64,000 nt of DNA from Ereboglobus luteus (GCF_003096195.1 NZ_CP023004.1:1034501-1098500); one strand, 5' to 3'; counted from the stretch's first letter, positions 45,795 to 55,462 are shown. Notes: generated by a model from the letters alone, not told the origin. Numbers and translations are program-made.

Positions 45795-45838
45795 AAACAA
45801 ATAGCCCCCGGATCAACACATCCGGGGGCTATTTGTTT
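45795..45838. terminator. Strong bidirectional terminator hairpin
   Basis: AAACAAATAGCCCCCGGAT (45795-45813) and ATCCGGGGGCTATTTGTTT (45820-45838) form a perfect 19-base stem with a six-base loop. A and T runs at the ends let it work in both directions. It sits between the stops of the convergent sigma-54 activator and fabF, 20 bases from the fabF stop. Confidence 0.9.
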
Positions 45839-45857
45839 GAATATTATAATCCCGTCC

Positions 45858-47114
45858 TTACAGCGCCTTGAAAACCGCGGAGGCGTTTTGGCCGCCGAAG
45901 CCGAGGTTATTGCTCATGGCGATTTTTACGGTGGCGGCGCGCTTGGCGTTCGGCACGTAGTCGAGGTCGCACTCGGGGTCGGACGTGGTGAGGTTGATCG
46001 TGGGCGCGATCTGGCCGGTCTGGATCGTCTTGACCACAACCACCGCCTCGATGCCACCGGCGGCGCCAAGGAGGTGCCCGGTCATCGACTTGGTCGAGCT
46101 GATCGCGAGTTTGCGGGCGTGATCGCCGAAGACTTTCTTGATGGCGAGCGTCTCAAATTTGTCGTTGTAGGGCGTGGAGGTGCCGTGCGCGTTGATGTAA
46201 TCGACTTGGTCGAGCCCAATGTTGGCGCTGGCAAGAGCGCGTTTCATGGCCATCGAGAGCCCCTTGCCCTCGGGGTCGGGCATCGTGATGTGATGCGCGT
46301 CGCATGTGGCCGCGTAGCCCACGAGTTCGCAATAGATGTGCGCGCCGCGAGCCTGCGCGTGGGCGAGCGATTCGAGGACGAGCACGCCCGCGCCCTCGCC
46401 CATCACGAAGCCGTCGCGTCCGGCGTCGAAGGGACGGCTGGCGTGCTGCGGGTCGTCGTTGCGCGTGCTCATGGCCTTCATCGAACAGAAGGCCGCGCAC
46501 GAAAAGGGTGTGATCGTGGCTTCGGCACCGCCGGCAATCATGACTTCCGCGTCGCCGCGGCGAATCATGTGCATGGCCTCGCCGAGGCTGTGCGTGCCCG
46601 TGGCGCAAGCCGACACGATGCCAAAGTTCGGGCCGCGCGCGCCGATTTCGATGGCGAACAATCCGCTGCACATGTTGCTGATGAGCGAGGGGATCGTGAA
46701 GGGGGAGACTTTGCGCGGGCCAGATTTGAGCAGGCGCTCCATCTGGGTCTCATGCGTGGCCATGCCGCCGATGCCCGAGCCGATGAGCACGCCGACGCGG
46801 TCGGGGTCCTCCTTTGTCATGTCGAGCTTGGAGTCGGCAAACGCCTGTTTCGCGGCAACAATGCCGAAATGCGTGTAGCGGTCGTTGCGGCGCGCCTCCT
46901 TGGGATCCCAGTGGTCCTCAACATTCCAGTCGCGCACTTCCGACGCGATTTGAGTCGTGTAATTCGTCGCGTCGAACTGCGTGATGCGGTCGATACCGCA
47001 TTTGCCCGCGAGCAAGTTATTCCAGAACGTATCCACGTCATGGCCGATCGACGTAATTGCGCCGAGACCGGTGACTACGACCCGTTGATGAGCGGAGAGG
47101 GGAGCTTGTTGCAT
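45858..47114 (-). CDS. fabF: 3-oxoacyl-ACP synthase II
   Basis: Condenses malonyl-ACP with acyl-ACP in fatty-acid elongation. The 418-residue product has the catalytic Cys in VSACATGTHSLGEA, the two His in NAHGTSTPYND and SMTGHLLGAAG, and the ending block SNNLGFGGQNAS. Most relatives have NSFGFGGTN, so NNLGFGGQN is a small variation. The gene normally follows acpP, but here a 287-base gap lies upstream with no acyl carrier protein gene, so acpP is elsewhere. Confidence 0.96.
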   Translation of the reverse strand: MQQAPLSAHQRVVVTGLGAITSIGHDVDTFWNNLLAGKCGIDRITQFDATNYTTQIASEVRDWNVEDHWDPKEARRNDRYTHFGIVAAKQAFADSKLDMTKEDPDRVGVLIGSGIGGMATHETQMERLLKSGPRKVSPFTIPSLISNMCSGLFAIEIGARGPNFGIVSACATGTHSLGEAMHMIRRGDAEVMIAGGAEATITPFSCAAFCSMKAMSTRNDDPQHASRPFDAGRDGFVMGEGAGVLVLESLAHAQARGAHIYCELVGYAATCDAHHITMPDPEGKGLSMAMKRALASANIGLDQVDYINAHGTSTPYNDKFETLAIKKVFGDHARKLAISSTKSMTGHLLGAAGGIEAVVVVKTIQTGQIAPTINLTTSDPECDLDYVPNAKRAATVKIAMSNNLGFGGQNASAVFKAL

Positions 47115-47401
47115 AGGTTGGAATTATGGAAAGCCGCCGATTAGATAGAAAAACGCGGCCATGCGAAGCCTCGATTTTCGTTTTGTCGGCATATTATTTT
47201 CGCGTTTTTTGTATAAAATTTTGAACGCGCCCGTTTCATTTTTTGAAAAAATCCGCGCACTTGGTTTATCAAGGCCCTCGTGACCGCGGTAAAAAATTCC
47301 CGATTGCCGCCATGTCGCGCCTGAATTATTGATTTTCGCCCAATCGACCCGCACATTGTCCGCACAGCCAAGGACAAACCATCCAATCACACACCCGCTC
47401 A
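47115..47401. other. 287-base divergent gap between fabF and pyrophosphatase
   Basis: A region richer in A+T than its flanks, with T-rich stretches near 47200-47260 that probably hold divergent promoters. No gene or strong structure is seen. Confidence 0.5.
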
Positions 47402-49096
47402 ATGCCTCAGTCTTCCGACAACTCCGCCCCCGCAACAACCTACGTCATCGGCCATCGAAACCCCGACACCGACGCCATTTGCTCCGCCATCGCCTACGCC
47501 GCCTACAAAAAGGCACGCGGCGAGCACGGCTACATCCCCGCCCGTTGCGGCAATTCCAACGCCCGCATCGACACCGTCCTGCGCAAGTTCGGCACCCCCC
47601 TGCCCCTCTACCTGAGCGACGTCACCCCGCGCGTGCACGACGTCATGGTGCGCGATGTCATTTCGCTTCCAGAAACCGCCACCTGCGCCGAGGCGCTCGA
47701 ACTGATCGACGAACACGATGTGCGCGTGCTCCCCGTCACCACAGGCGATCAACGCGTGCTCGGCACAATCTCCATTTTTCAACTCGGCGGCTACTTCACC
47801 CCGCGCCTGCGCGCGCCGCGCGACATGCGCAAGGTCGAAACCACCCTCGCCCACGTCACCCGCGCCCTCAACGCCAACATCCTCCACCTGCACGACCCCG
47901 ACCGCATGGAGGACCTCTACGTGCGCATCGGCGCCATGGACATACGCTCCTTCGGCAAGCAAACCGAAAGCGGCAGCATCCCCATCAACAAAACAATCAT
48001 CATCGTCGGCGACCGCTGGGACATTCAGCAGCGCTCCATCCAGTTCGGGGTCCGCGCGCTCATCGTGACGGGCAACCTCCCCATCGACACCGAGGTGGTC
48101 GAGCAAGCCAGGGCCGCCGGCGTCAGCGTCATCAGCAGTCCCTACGATTCCGCAACCACCGCGTGGGTCGTGCGCACCGCCGGCACCATCGAGTCCCTCC
48201 TCGACCGCAAATTCGCCTCGGTCTCCGCCGAACTGCCGCTCGGAGAACTGCGCCGCCGCGTGGCCTCGTCGCACATCCCCGCCTATCTGGTCACGGGCGA
48301 GGACGGACGCCTCCAAGGCATCATCACCAAGTCCGACGTCATCAAACCCGTGCAAACGCGCCTCGTGCTCGTTGACCACAACGAAATGAACCAGGCGGTT
48401 CCCGGCGCGCACGAAGTCACCATCACCGAGATCATCGACCACCACCGGCTCGGCCCGCTCAACACGCAGCAACCCATCCTCTTCATAAACGAACCCGTGG
48501 GCTCCACCTGCACGATCATCGCCGACCTCTTCCGCCGCGACAACCTCCGCCCCGCGCCCGACATCGCCGGGCTCATGATGAGCGGCATCATCACCGACAC
48601 GCTCCATCTCAACAGCCCCACCACCACGCCGAAGGACACCGAGTTGCTCGCCTGGCTCTCCGAAATCGCGGGCGTGGATTCGCGCGCGCTTGCCGATGAG
48701 ATTTTCAGCTCCGGCTCCGTCATCCTCGCCAACACCCCCGAATCGGTGATTCGCGCCGACCTGAAAATCTACGAGGAAAACGAAATCCAATTTGCTGTCT
48801 CGCAAGTCGAGGAGCTCGGTTTCGCCAACTTCTGGAAGCACGCCAAGGAGCTTTCCCTCGCACTCGGCGAATTGATCAAAACCGAGCGCCTCGGCTTCGC
48901 CTGCCTGCTCGTGACCGACATCAACTCGCAAAACTCGCTGCTGCTCGTGCGCGGCGACAAGGATTTCATCAGCCGCATTTCCTATCCGCATCTCGAGAAA
49001 AACGAAATCTTCGAGCTCGCTGAAATCGTCAGCCGCAAAAAACAACTCCTTCCCTACATCACGTCGATCCTCCGCGAAATGCAGGCCGAGAAGTAG
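47402..49096 (+). CDS. ppaC: Manganese-dependent inorganic pyrophosphatase with CBS and DRTGG domains
   Basis: Hydrolyses pyrophosphate; the regulatory CBS-type of family II. The 564-residue product starts with the DHH motifs GHRNPDTDAICSA (metal site) and contains DVMVRDVISLPETATCAEAL (CBS) from about residue 80, a DRTGG-like section (VGDRWDIQQRSIQFGVRALI), a second CBS copy (YLVTGEDGRLQGIITKSDV), then VLVDHNEMNQ and EIIDHHRLG of the catalytic DHH domain and a DHHA2 region. CBS-type enzymes are controlled by adenine nucleotides. The start at 47402 is the only suitable ATG. Confidence 0.94.
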   Translation: MPQSSDNSAPATTYVIGHRNPDTDAICSAIAYAAYKKARGEHGYIPARCGNSNARIDTVLRKFGTPLPLYLSDVTPRVHDVMVRDVISLPETATCAEALELIDEHDVRVLPVTTGDQRVLGTISIFQLGGYFTPRLRAPRDMRKVETTLAHVTRALNANILHLHDPDRMEDLYVRIGAMDIRSFGKQTESGSIPINKTIIIVGDRWDIQQRSIQFGVRALIVTGNLPIDTEVVEQARAAGVSVISSPYDSATTAWVVRTAGTIESLLDRKFASVSAELPLGELRRRVASSHIPAYLVTGEDGRLQGIITKSDVIKPVQTRLVLVDHNEMNQAVPGAHEVTITEIIDHHRLGPLNTQQPILFINEPVGSTCTIIADLFRRDNLRPAPDIAGLMMSGIITDTLHLNSPTTTPKDTELLAWLSEIAGVDSRALADEIFSSGSVILANTPESVIRADLKIYEENEIQFAVSQVEELGFANFWKHAKELSLALGELIKTERLGFACLLVTDINSQNSLLLVRGDKDFISRISYPHLEKNEIFELAEIVSRKKQLLPYITSILREMQAEK

Positions 49097-49398
49097 AAAC
49101 GCGCGCCAAGGATCGACGGCAGAATGCGCGCACTTGGAGGTTTTTTGACATAAGTTGTCGCAAAAACTGCCTTCCGGCAGGGCAAACTTGTTTGTCATTT
49201 GCCGCACGCCAACGGCGTGCCACTCGTCAACCCAGGGTCGAGCGTGCGAGACCCTGGGCAAACAACAGAAAACAACGCGCCCTGTCAGGGCGCCACAATC
49301 CGCGCCTCTAGAGCCCTTTTATAAATCGTGTTGCCGTTTTTGGCAGGGCGGTCGGCGTTCAACAAACCTCGGCGCGCCCGCATGAAAAATCTTAGCGG
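49097..49398. repeat. Multi-hairpin intergenic repeat
   Basis: The 302-base gap has no gene. It holds three hairpins in a row: GCACGCC-aac-GGCGTGC (49204-49220), CCCAGGGTC with GACCCTGGG (49231-49258), and GCGCCCT with AGGGCGC (49277-49293). This order recalls a repeat often seen in PVC-group genomes. A further GGCAGGGCGGT...CGGCGCGCCC motif lies at 49341-49380 and recurs, altered, near 45687. Confidence 0.55.
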
Positions 49399-50172
49399 TT
49401 ATATCTTTTTACCAATATAAAACACATAACCGTAATACGCTTTATACTTATTATATAGTTGGGTCTCGTGGCGCTGGTTTGATATAAATTCCTCGGCTAT
49501 TTTATTGCCGGCGTGCTTCTTCAGGAACGCCTCCCGCGCGGCGACTTGCGGGGCGTAAAAGTGCTCCGTCCAGCAATTCTCCGGAAGGACAAATGTGGCG
49601 ACGGGGACGTATCCGGCTTTTTGCATCTGGGCGACCTTGGCGGGGATCGTGTTTATCTCGGGATAGGCGTCGTGCCAAAACGCCTGAATCTCGTCAGGCC
49701 GCTCATCAGTGAACCACGAGGATTCCGTGACGGCGATGCAGCCGCCGGGCTTCAAAAACCGCCTCCACTCGTTCAGCCCGCGCTCAAAGCCGATGTTGTA
49801 AATCGCCCCTTCCGACCAGATCAGATCGAGCTCCACGTCTTGGAACGGAAGGCTATCCATCGAACCCGTGATGCCTTTCACCCGATCCTGAAGATTCAGC
49901 CTGGCGGCATTGGCGTTGAACTGATCGACAAAGGCGGGAAACAGATCGACGCCCGTGATGCTCCCCGGCGTGTTTTGCGCAAGCACCATCGTTTGCCCGC
50001 CCGTGCCGCAACCGATGTCCGCGATGCGGGATTTTTCGGCGAGGCTGTCGATAAAACTCAGCGCCTTGATCGTCACCTCGGGACTGCCGGGACCCTGCCG
50101 CTCCACGCTGGAAAAGTATTCACAGATCAAGTTGAAATCGAATTCGTGGATGGATTTGTTTTCGTCGCTCAT
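49399..50172 (-). CDS. Class I SAM-dependent methyltransferase
   Basis: A 257-residue methyltransferase with motif [17 protein letters not shown] near residue 50, the acidic loop [10 protein letters not shown], and [18 protein letters not shown] as the family-specific middle. The substrate is unknown. A lower G+C content than the neighbours is visible at the 3' end. It is alone on its strand, divergent from the quinone oxidoreductase. Confidence 0.82.
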   Translation of the reverse strand: MSDENKSIHEFDFNLICEYFSSVERQGPGSPEVTIKALSFIDSLAEKSRIADIGCGTGGQTMVLAQNTPGSITGVDLFPAFVDQFNANAARLNLQDRVKGITGSMDSLPFQDVELDLIWSEGAIYNIGFERGLNEWRRFLKPGGCIAVTESSWFTDERPDEIQAFWHDAYPEINTIPAKVAQMQKAGYVPVATFVLPENCWTEHFYAPQVAAREAFLKKHAGNKIAEEFISNQRHETQLYNKYKAYYGYVFYIGKKI

Positions 50173-50309
50173 GGTTTTATGGTTTCAATGCGGATAAAGA
50201 CCATAATCGTTCCGCCGTCACGCCTCTTCCGCCATTTGGGGCGGCGTAAACCATCATCCTTTGCTGGCAATTTGCGCCGGGGCAGATTGTGGTTTGTGTT
50301 AATATAATC

Positions 50310-51287
50310 ATGCCAAAAAGAATTCAGTTCAACTCATACGGCGGGCCGGAGGTTTTGTGTTATTGCGATTGCGAACCGCCCGCGCTCGGGCCGCGCGATG
50401 TGCTCGTGCGCAATCACGCCATCGGCCTCAACTACATTGATACTTATTACCGCGGTGGATTGTATCCGGTGCCCGCGCTGCCATCCGGCCTCGGCACGGA
50501 GGGCGCGGGCGTGGTCGAGGCGGTCGGCGCGGAGGTTTCGCGTTTCAAGGCTGGAGATCGCGTCGCCTACGCGTCGGGTCCGCTCGGCGCCTATGCGGAA
50601 TACCACGCGTTGCCGGAAAGCGCGCCCGTGCGCATTCCCGACACGGTCAGTTTCGAGCAGGCGGCGGCGGTGATGCTCAAGGGGCTCACTGTGCAATACC
50701 TGTTGCGCCAGACGTATCCGTTGCGCGGCGGCGAGACGATTCTGTTTCACGCGGCTGCGGGCGGCGTGGGATTGATCGCGTGCCAGTGGGCGAAGACGCT
50801 CGGCGTGAAACTCATCGGCACGGCGGGCAATGCCGAGAAGGCCGCGCTCGCCAGGGCGCACGGCGCGTGGGAGGTCGTTGACATGAGTCGCGAGGATTTT
50901 GTCGCGCGCGTGCACGAATTGACCGGCGGCGAAAAATGCCCCGTCGTCTATGATTCGGTGGGCCGGGACACTTGGGAACGCTCGCTCGATTGCGTGGCGC
51001 CTCGCGGCCTGATGGTCAGCTTCGGCAACGCATCGGGATCGGTGACGGGCGTGGACTTGGGCATCCTCTCGCGCAAGGGATCGCTCTATGTGACGCGCCC
51101 CACGCTCGCCCATTACGCAAACACGCCGGAGCGGCTCGCGGAGATGAGCGCGGAGTTGTTTGCATTGATTGGCGCCGGGCTTCTGCGCGTCGAAATCAAC
51201 CAGCGCTTTCCGCTGGCCGAGGCCGCCGCCGCGCACACCGCGCTCCAGTCACGCCGCACAACCGGCTCGACCGTGCTCGTGCCGTGA
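50310..51287 (+). CDS. NADPH:quinone oxidoreductase (Qor-like)
   Basis: A 325-residue medium-chain dehydrogenase/reductase of the zeta-crystallin type, reducing quinones with NADPH. It has the N-terminal block VRNHAIGLNYIDTYYRGGLY, the substrate-binding GLGTEGAGVVEAVG, and the nucleotide fold AAAGGVGLIACQWAKTLG. No structural zinc Cys are present, as expected for quinone reductases. The ATG at 50310 gives the family start MPKRIQF. The gene is convergent with the LysE gene, with five bases between stops. Confidence 0.93.
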   Translation: MPKRIQFNSYGGPEVLCYCDCEPPALGPRDVLVRNHAIGLNYIDTYYRGGLYPVPALPSGLGTEGAGVVEAVGAEVSRFKAGDRVAYASGPLGAYAEYHALPESAPVRIPDTVSFEQAAAVMLKGLTVQYLLRQTYPLRGGETILFHAAAGGVGLIACQWAKTLGVKLIGTAGNAEKAALARAHGAWEVVDMSREDFVARVHELTGGEKCPVVYDSVGRDTWERSLDCVAPRGLMVSFGNASGSVTGVDLGILSRKGSLYVTRPTLAHYANTPERLAEMSAELFALIGAGLLRVEINQRFPLAEAAAAHTALQSRRTTGSTVLVP

Positions 51288-51292
51288 GGCAA

Positions 51293-51937
51293 TCACGCGA
51301 GTAGTCCGCGCAGGCTTTCCCATACGACAAACAAGGCGAACCCGATCAGGATCACGCCAAACACGCGCGGCAGCCAGCGTTGCGTGCGCGTGAGCTGCCG
51401 CGCCACCGGCGGAAACAACAGCGCCCAGGTGATCAGCGACCACATGACGAGCCCGTGAATCACGACCACCACCGGCATGAAAACCCGCCAGCTCATGGGC
51501 GAGTCCGCCACCACAAATTGCGAAAACAAACTCGTGAAAAACACGAATACCTTCACGTTGGTGGCGTTGCACAGGAACCCCTCCATGAAGCCGGCGGTCG
51601 CCTGTTTGCGCTCGTATTTGTCAGCGTCCATTCCTTCCGATGCCTGCGCCGGCTGGTTCACGACGGGGCGCGCCAGCAGCGTCTTCAAGCCGATCCACAT
51701 CAGCACCGCGGCGCCCGCGAGCTGCACGATTCGCAGCACGACCGGCGGAGCCATCGCCAGGCCGAGCGACAGGACAATCACCTGAACGCACAATCCCGCC
51801 GCGATTCCCCAGCCGGTGGCAAACGCGCGCAGTCGCGAACCGCTCATGCTGTTTTTAACGATGAGAAAAAAATCCGGCCCCGGGGAAATCAGCCCCACGG
51901 TCAATATGCCCAAAAGTGTCAATAGTTGCGGATACAT
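51293..51937 (-). CDS. LysE-family amino acid exporter
   Basis: A 214-residue inner-membrane exporter with about six membrane segments. The N-terminal signature GLISPGPDFFLIVKN is that of LysE/RhtB proteins, which export basic or neutral amino acids. A long cytoplasmic loop with QPAQASEGMDADKYERKQA precedes the second half. The substrate is not inferred. The gene is monocistronic. Confidence 0.9.
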   Translation of the reverse strand: MYPQLLTLLGILTVGLISPGPDFFLIVKNSMSGSRLRAFATGWGIAAGLCVQVIVLSLGLAMAPPVVLRIVQLAGAAVLMWIGLKTLLARPVVNQPAQASEGMDADKYERKQATAGFMEGFLCNATNVKVFVFFTSLFSQFVVADSPMSWRVFMPVVVVIHGLVMWSLITWALLFPPVARQLTRTQRWLPRVFGVILIGFALFVVWESLRGLLA

Positions 51938-52023
51938 AAAAAGCCTTCGAAGTCGCGCACGTTAAAAAAACGCGCCGCAAATCTGCAATGGCAATTCGAG
52001 CCGCGGCAATCCCTCTCCAATTG

Positions 52024-52054
52024 CTCCGTGTATCCCGGTGCCCTCCGTGGTTAA
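52024..52054. repeat. CCACGGAG repeat, single right arm (copy D)
   Basis: CTCCGTGTATCCCGGTGCCC and the following CTCCGTGGTTAA match the right arm of copies A to C. No left arm is found nearby, so this is a solo arm, in the gap upstream of the LysE gene and downstream of the sugar transferase. Confidence 0.65.
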
Positions 52055-52083
52055 AAATTAGAAAATCTTCATTCAGGACGCCC

Positions 52084-53463
52084 CTACCTCCCGCCCCTGC
52101 CGGAAATCACAACCGGAATCGTCGCGAGCACGATGCGCGCGTCGAGCCACGGCGACCAGTGGTCGATGTAGGCCAGGTCGAGCCGCACCCACTCCGCGAA
52201 GTCGTCGATGTCGTTGCGCCCGCTGATTTGCCAGAGGCACGTCAGGCCGGGGCGCATGCTTTGCCGCCGCCTGTGCGCATCGTCGTCAAAACGCCGCACT
52301 TCATACAACGGCAGCGGACGCGGCCCCACCAGGCTCATTTCGCCGCGCAGCACATTCCAAATCTGCGGCAGTTCGTCGATCGCGTGCCTGCGAAAAAAAC
52401 GCCCCGCCGGTGTGACACGGGGATCGTCCTCCATTTTGAAAACCGGCCCGCGCATTTCGTTTTTATCCGCGAGCGCGTCCTGCTCGTTTTCCGCCCCGGC
52501 GCGCATCGTCCGAAACTTCACCATTTCAAACGGACGTCCGTTGAGGCCCGCGCGCGTCTGCCTGAACAACACCGGCCCGCGCGATGTGAGTTTGATCGTG
52601 AGCGCGGCGAGCGCGAACACCGGCGACAACAACACGAGGGCGGCCGCGGAAAACAAAACATCCGTCGCGCGCTTGAGCGCGAGCGCGGCCGGACCGGCCT
52701 TGTGCGCGCGAAAGTGAACGACCATTTCGCCCCCGAGCGAATCGAGGTGCGCGGCGGAATCGAGCGAGGCGGTCAACGGCGCGAGCCCCGTGCAAATGAT
52801 GACCGCCACGCCTTCGCGCGTGCAGCAGTCAACATACGGTGCGAGTTGCGCGGTGCCGGCGCTGTCAAAAATCGCGGTGTTGACCGCGTGCTTGTGGAGC
52901 AATTCCGCGAGGCGCGCCGGCGGCTCGCTCCGCGGGTCGAAATCGCCGACATCCGCGATGTGCGACATCTCCTGGGTCGAGAGCGAGGCGCGCCGGCGTT
53001 TGTTCGCGTCCGGGTCGCCGACCCAGAGCACGCGCTCGCACCACTGTTCGCGCGCAAGCCGCGTCGACGCGAGGCGCGCGGAAAAAACCGCGCGCGCATA
53101 CGCCAAAACCCCGCCCGCAGCGCACCCGAGCAAAATCACCGAGCGCGCCACCTGAGCGCGCACGAGAAACAAAATGATGACAACCGCCAGCGCCGTGAAC
53201 GCCGCCGCGCGCGCCGCCGCGAAACCCGACGGTCGTTGCCCGGCATAAAAACGCTGCGCGCCCAAAAACACCGGGCCGAGCACGGCGACAAGGGGCAGCA
53301 CCCACACCAATTCGACAAACGGCTCCAGCGGGGAAAGCCCAAGCGCGTCCACACGCGCCAATCCGTCGCGAAGCAAATACGCGCCCACCAGCGAAAGCGC
53401 AAAAAGCGCGCCGTCGCAAATCTGGTGAAACCGGGTGCGAGTCTGCCGGGATTGTTTGAGCAT
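52084..53463 (-). CDS. Exopolysaccharide polyprenyl sugar-phosphate transferase
   Basis: Transfers the first sugar-1-phosphate to the lipid carrier for exopolysaccharide or O-antigen synthesis. The 459-residue protein has four N-terminal helices, a Rossmann-like middle part, a fifth helix (FSAAALVLLSPVFALAALTI), then the bacterial sugar transferase core: VKFRTMRAGA, DELPQIWNVLRGEMSLVGPR and MRPGLTCLWQISGRN. The length matches WbaP/WcaJ-type enzymes. Adjacent to a group 4 glycosyltransferase on the same strand, it forms a small exopolysaccharide locus. Confidence 0.92.
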   Translation of the reverse strand: MLKQSRQTRTRFHQICDGALFALSLVGAYLLRDGLARVDALGLSPLEPFVELVWVLPLVAVLGPVFLGAQRFYAGQRPSGFAAARAAAFTALAVVIILFLVRAQVARSVILLGCAAGGVLAYARAVFSARLASTRLAREQWCERVLWVGDPDANKRRRASLSTQEMSHIADVGDFDPRSEPPARLAELLHKHAVNTAIFDSAGTAQLAPYVDCCTREGVAVIICTGLAPLTASLDSAAHLDSLGGEMVVHFRAHKAGPAALALKRATDVLFSAAALVLLSPVFALAALTIKLTSRGPVLFRQTRAGLNGRPFEMVKFRTMRAGAENEQDALADKNEMRGPVFKMEDDPRVTPAGRFFRRHAIDELPQIWNVLRGEMSLVGPRPLPLYEVRRFDDDAHRRRQSMRPGLTCLWQISGRNDIDDFAEWVRLDLAYIDHWSPWLDARIVLATIPVVISGRGGR

Positions 53464-53486
53464 GACAGGAGCGACAATTATTCAGA

Positions 53487-53516
53487 AAGATGAGAAGTGA
53501 AAGATGAATAGTGAAA
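53487..53516. repeat. Single arm of the GTGAA-type repeat
   Basis: GATGAGAAGTGAAAGATGAA and the following bases resemble the arms at 36945 and 37061. No inverted partner is visible, so it may be a solo arm, between two glycosyltransferase genes. Confidence 0.45.
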
Positions 53517-53578
53517 AACGGGGAAAGGAAAGCGGAAGCATTTTGACATCCGGCTTTGGGCCATTCCGCCCCCGGCTT

Positions 53579-54685
53579 CTATTCCTCTGTTTTGCGCAGC
53601 GCGGACACCAGCGTCGCGAGATGCTTTGAGCGCGTGAAATGTTTTTCGTAATGCGCGCGCATGGTTCCATTCACCGGACCCGCGCCGCGCACGGCGCGAA
53701 TTGCCGACGCGAGTTTTTCGGCCGACGCATGCACGCCGACGATTTGCGCGTGCGGACACTCCGGCAGCATTCCGGGGATCGCGCGCCAGTGCGTTGTAAC
53801 GACAGGCAGGTCGTGCGCCATCGCCTCGATTAACACCAGCGGCTGCGCCTCGTGCGCGTAGTGCGTCGGGAAAACAAACACATCGGCCCCGTCGTAAAGC
53901 GCGTGCTTTTTCGCATCATCCGCCGGCCCGGTGTAACGCACGCATTTGCGAAGGCTCGCATTGAACTCGCGCTCCTCCTCCTCGCTCGCAAACGCGCCCG
54001 CGACGACGAGCTCGAACGCACCCGGTGTTTCGCGCTCCAAAACCGCCATTGCGTCGAGCGCGGCAAACACGCCCTTTTCGCGGCTGCACAGCCCGAGAAA
54101 CAACAGGCGGCAAACCGCCCGCCCACGTTCGACGTTCTGTTTTTGGGAAGCGGAAACATCAATTCCGTTCGGCACCACGCACACTTTCCGCGGCGCAAAC
54201 TCCATCGCGTCGTCCGCCAGTTCCGGCGCGAGCACAATCGCGATATCCGCGCGCCCAAGCGCGAGTCGCGCCAGCCAGCGTTCGGGCGCGCGCGCTTTTT
54301 TTTCCAGCCACGCGCCCAGTCCGACCGCATGCCAGTGCAGCACCAGCCTCGTGAAAAACGGCCTTAGCGCAAACATCACCATCGAGTCGCGCCAGACGGC
54401 GGGGCGCTTGCCCGGCGCGGGCACATAATAAAACGTCATGCCGCCCGCGCCGCGCCCGCGCCAGCGCGCGCGCAACGCCCGCCAGCAGGCGGCCCACAGT
54501 GCGAAAATCTTTCCGATGCGCACGCGCCCGACATCCGCGGCGTCGCGCGACAATGCCGGATTGACGTGAACAACCTCGATCTCCGTCCCGCGCGCCGCGC
54601 CGCCCAATCCATCGACAAGCGTCCGCACCATGACACTTTGCCCGTGCACGGGCGGCGGGGTTTGTGCGAAGACGAGCAGTTTCAT
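53579..54685 (-). CDS. Family 4 glycosyltransferase
   Basis: A 368-residue GT-B enzyme of family 4. The N-terminus MKLLVFAQTPPPVHGQ is the acceptor-binding fold, and the C-terminal half has LLFLGLCSREKGVFAALDA, YDGADVFVFPTHYAHEAQPL and the E-x7-E motif region EAMAHDLPVVTTHW. The sugar donor is unknown. The frame stays open far upstream, but only the ATG at 54685 gives a normal N-terminus. It is divergent from the sigma factor and 115 bases upstream of the sugar transferase. Confidence 0.88.
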   Translation of the reverse strand: MKLLVFAQTPPPVHGQSVMVRTLVDGLGGAARGTEIEVVHVNPALSRDAADVGRVRIGKIFALWAACWRALRARWRGRGAGGMTFYYVPAPGKRPAVWRDSMVMFALRPFFTRLVLHWHAVGLGAWLEKKARAPERWLARLALGRADIAIVLAPELADDAMEFAPRKVCVVPNGIDVSASQKQNVERGRAVCRLLFLGLCSREKGVFAALDAMAVLERETPGAFELVVAGAFASEEEEREFNASLRKCVRYTGPADDAKKHALYDGADVFVFPTHYAHEAQPLVLIEAMAHDLPVVTTHWRAIPGMLPECPHAQIVGVHASAEKLASAIRAVRGAGPVNGTMRAHYEKHFTRSKHLATLVSALRKTEE

Positions 54686-54772
54686 CAACTTTGTGTGTTC
54701 CGATAAAAACATTATTTTGCGCGCGCGCCAGACGCAACCACCCCTGTAAAAAAGATTTTCTGTAACCTTTTT

Positions 54773-55462
54773 TTGCGAGTTCGGTTTCCCTTTGCGCGAA
54801 ATGACTGTCACTGTTTCCACAAACATTTTTTTCCGACGCCTCTGAACACAGAAATTCCAGCACCAGCCCGCGCCGGCTCCGACAACGCCGCCGCAAACAC
54901 CGCGCCCGGGGACCATGCGCTCATGCTCGCCGTGCGCGACGGCGACATCGACCGGCTCGGCGAGCTCTTTGAGCGCCATCATCGCCGCCTCTACGCGTTT
55001 TGCGCGCAACTCACGCGCCAGCCCGCCGCCGCGGAGGACATTGTGCAAAACGTCTTCCACCGCATCCTCAAATACCGCCACACCTATCGCGACAACGGCA
55101 ACTTCACCGCGTGGATGTATCACCTCGCGCGCAACTGCGCCGCCGACTTTTTCCAGAAACAATCCACCGCTCCCGTGCCCGTCGATCCCGGCGATCTGCA
55201 CGCGCACGCCTCGTCCGAGTCGCCGCCCGACGCGCGCGCCGCTCAAACCGACGATCTCGCGCTCCTGCGCGCCGCGCTCGACCGGCTCCCCGTCGAGCAC
55301 CGTGAAATCATCGTCCTTTCCCGCCTCCAAAACCTCGGACATCGCGAAGCCGCGCGCATCCTCGACTGCTCCGTCGGCGCCGCCAAGGTCCGCGCGCACC
55401 GCGCATTAAAAGCCCTGCGCGAAACCTACCTCGCGCTCCGCCAAAACCCGCAACCACTTTAA
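54773..55462 (+). CDS. ECF-type RNA polymerase sigma factor
   Basis: An extracytoplasmic-function sigma factor, with region 2 (LMLAVRDGDIDRLGELFERH and AEDIVQNVFHRILKY) and region 4 (LPVEHREIIVLSRLQNLGHR and the helix EAARILDCSVGAAKVRAHRA). The start is uncertain: no ATG lies at a normal distance in this frame. TTG at 54773 is the upstream limit and ATG at 54923 would cut into region 2. An ATG at 54802 is in another frame, and that frame would join the sigma frame if a run of seven T at 54826-54832 had one T fewer. An anti-sigma gene starts 12 bases downstream. Confidence 0.82.
   Translation: MRVRFPFARNDCHCFHKHFFPTPLNTEIPAPARAGSDNAAANTAPGDHALMLAVRDGDIDRLGELFERHHRRLYAFCAQLTRQPAAAEDIVQNVFHRILKYRHTYRDNGNFTAWMYHLARNCAADFFQKQSTAPVPVDPGDLHAHASSESPPDARAAQTDDLALLRAALDRLPVEHREIIVLSRLQNLGHREAARILDCSVGAAKVRAHRALKALRETYLALRQNPQPL

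Noticed and set aside
47399-49261. Long minus-strand frame opposite the pyrophosphatase
   Set aside because: Shadow of a well-recognised CBS-type pyrophosphatase; extends into a repeat region.
49399-50172. Methyltransferase as part of a restriction or BREX-type system
   Set aside because: The protein is a small-molecule type class I methyltransferase with no DNA-methylase motif IV and no defence neighbours.
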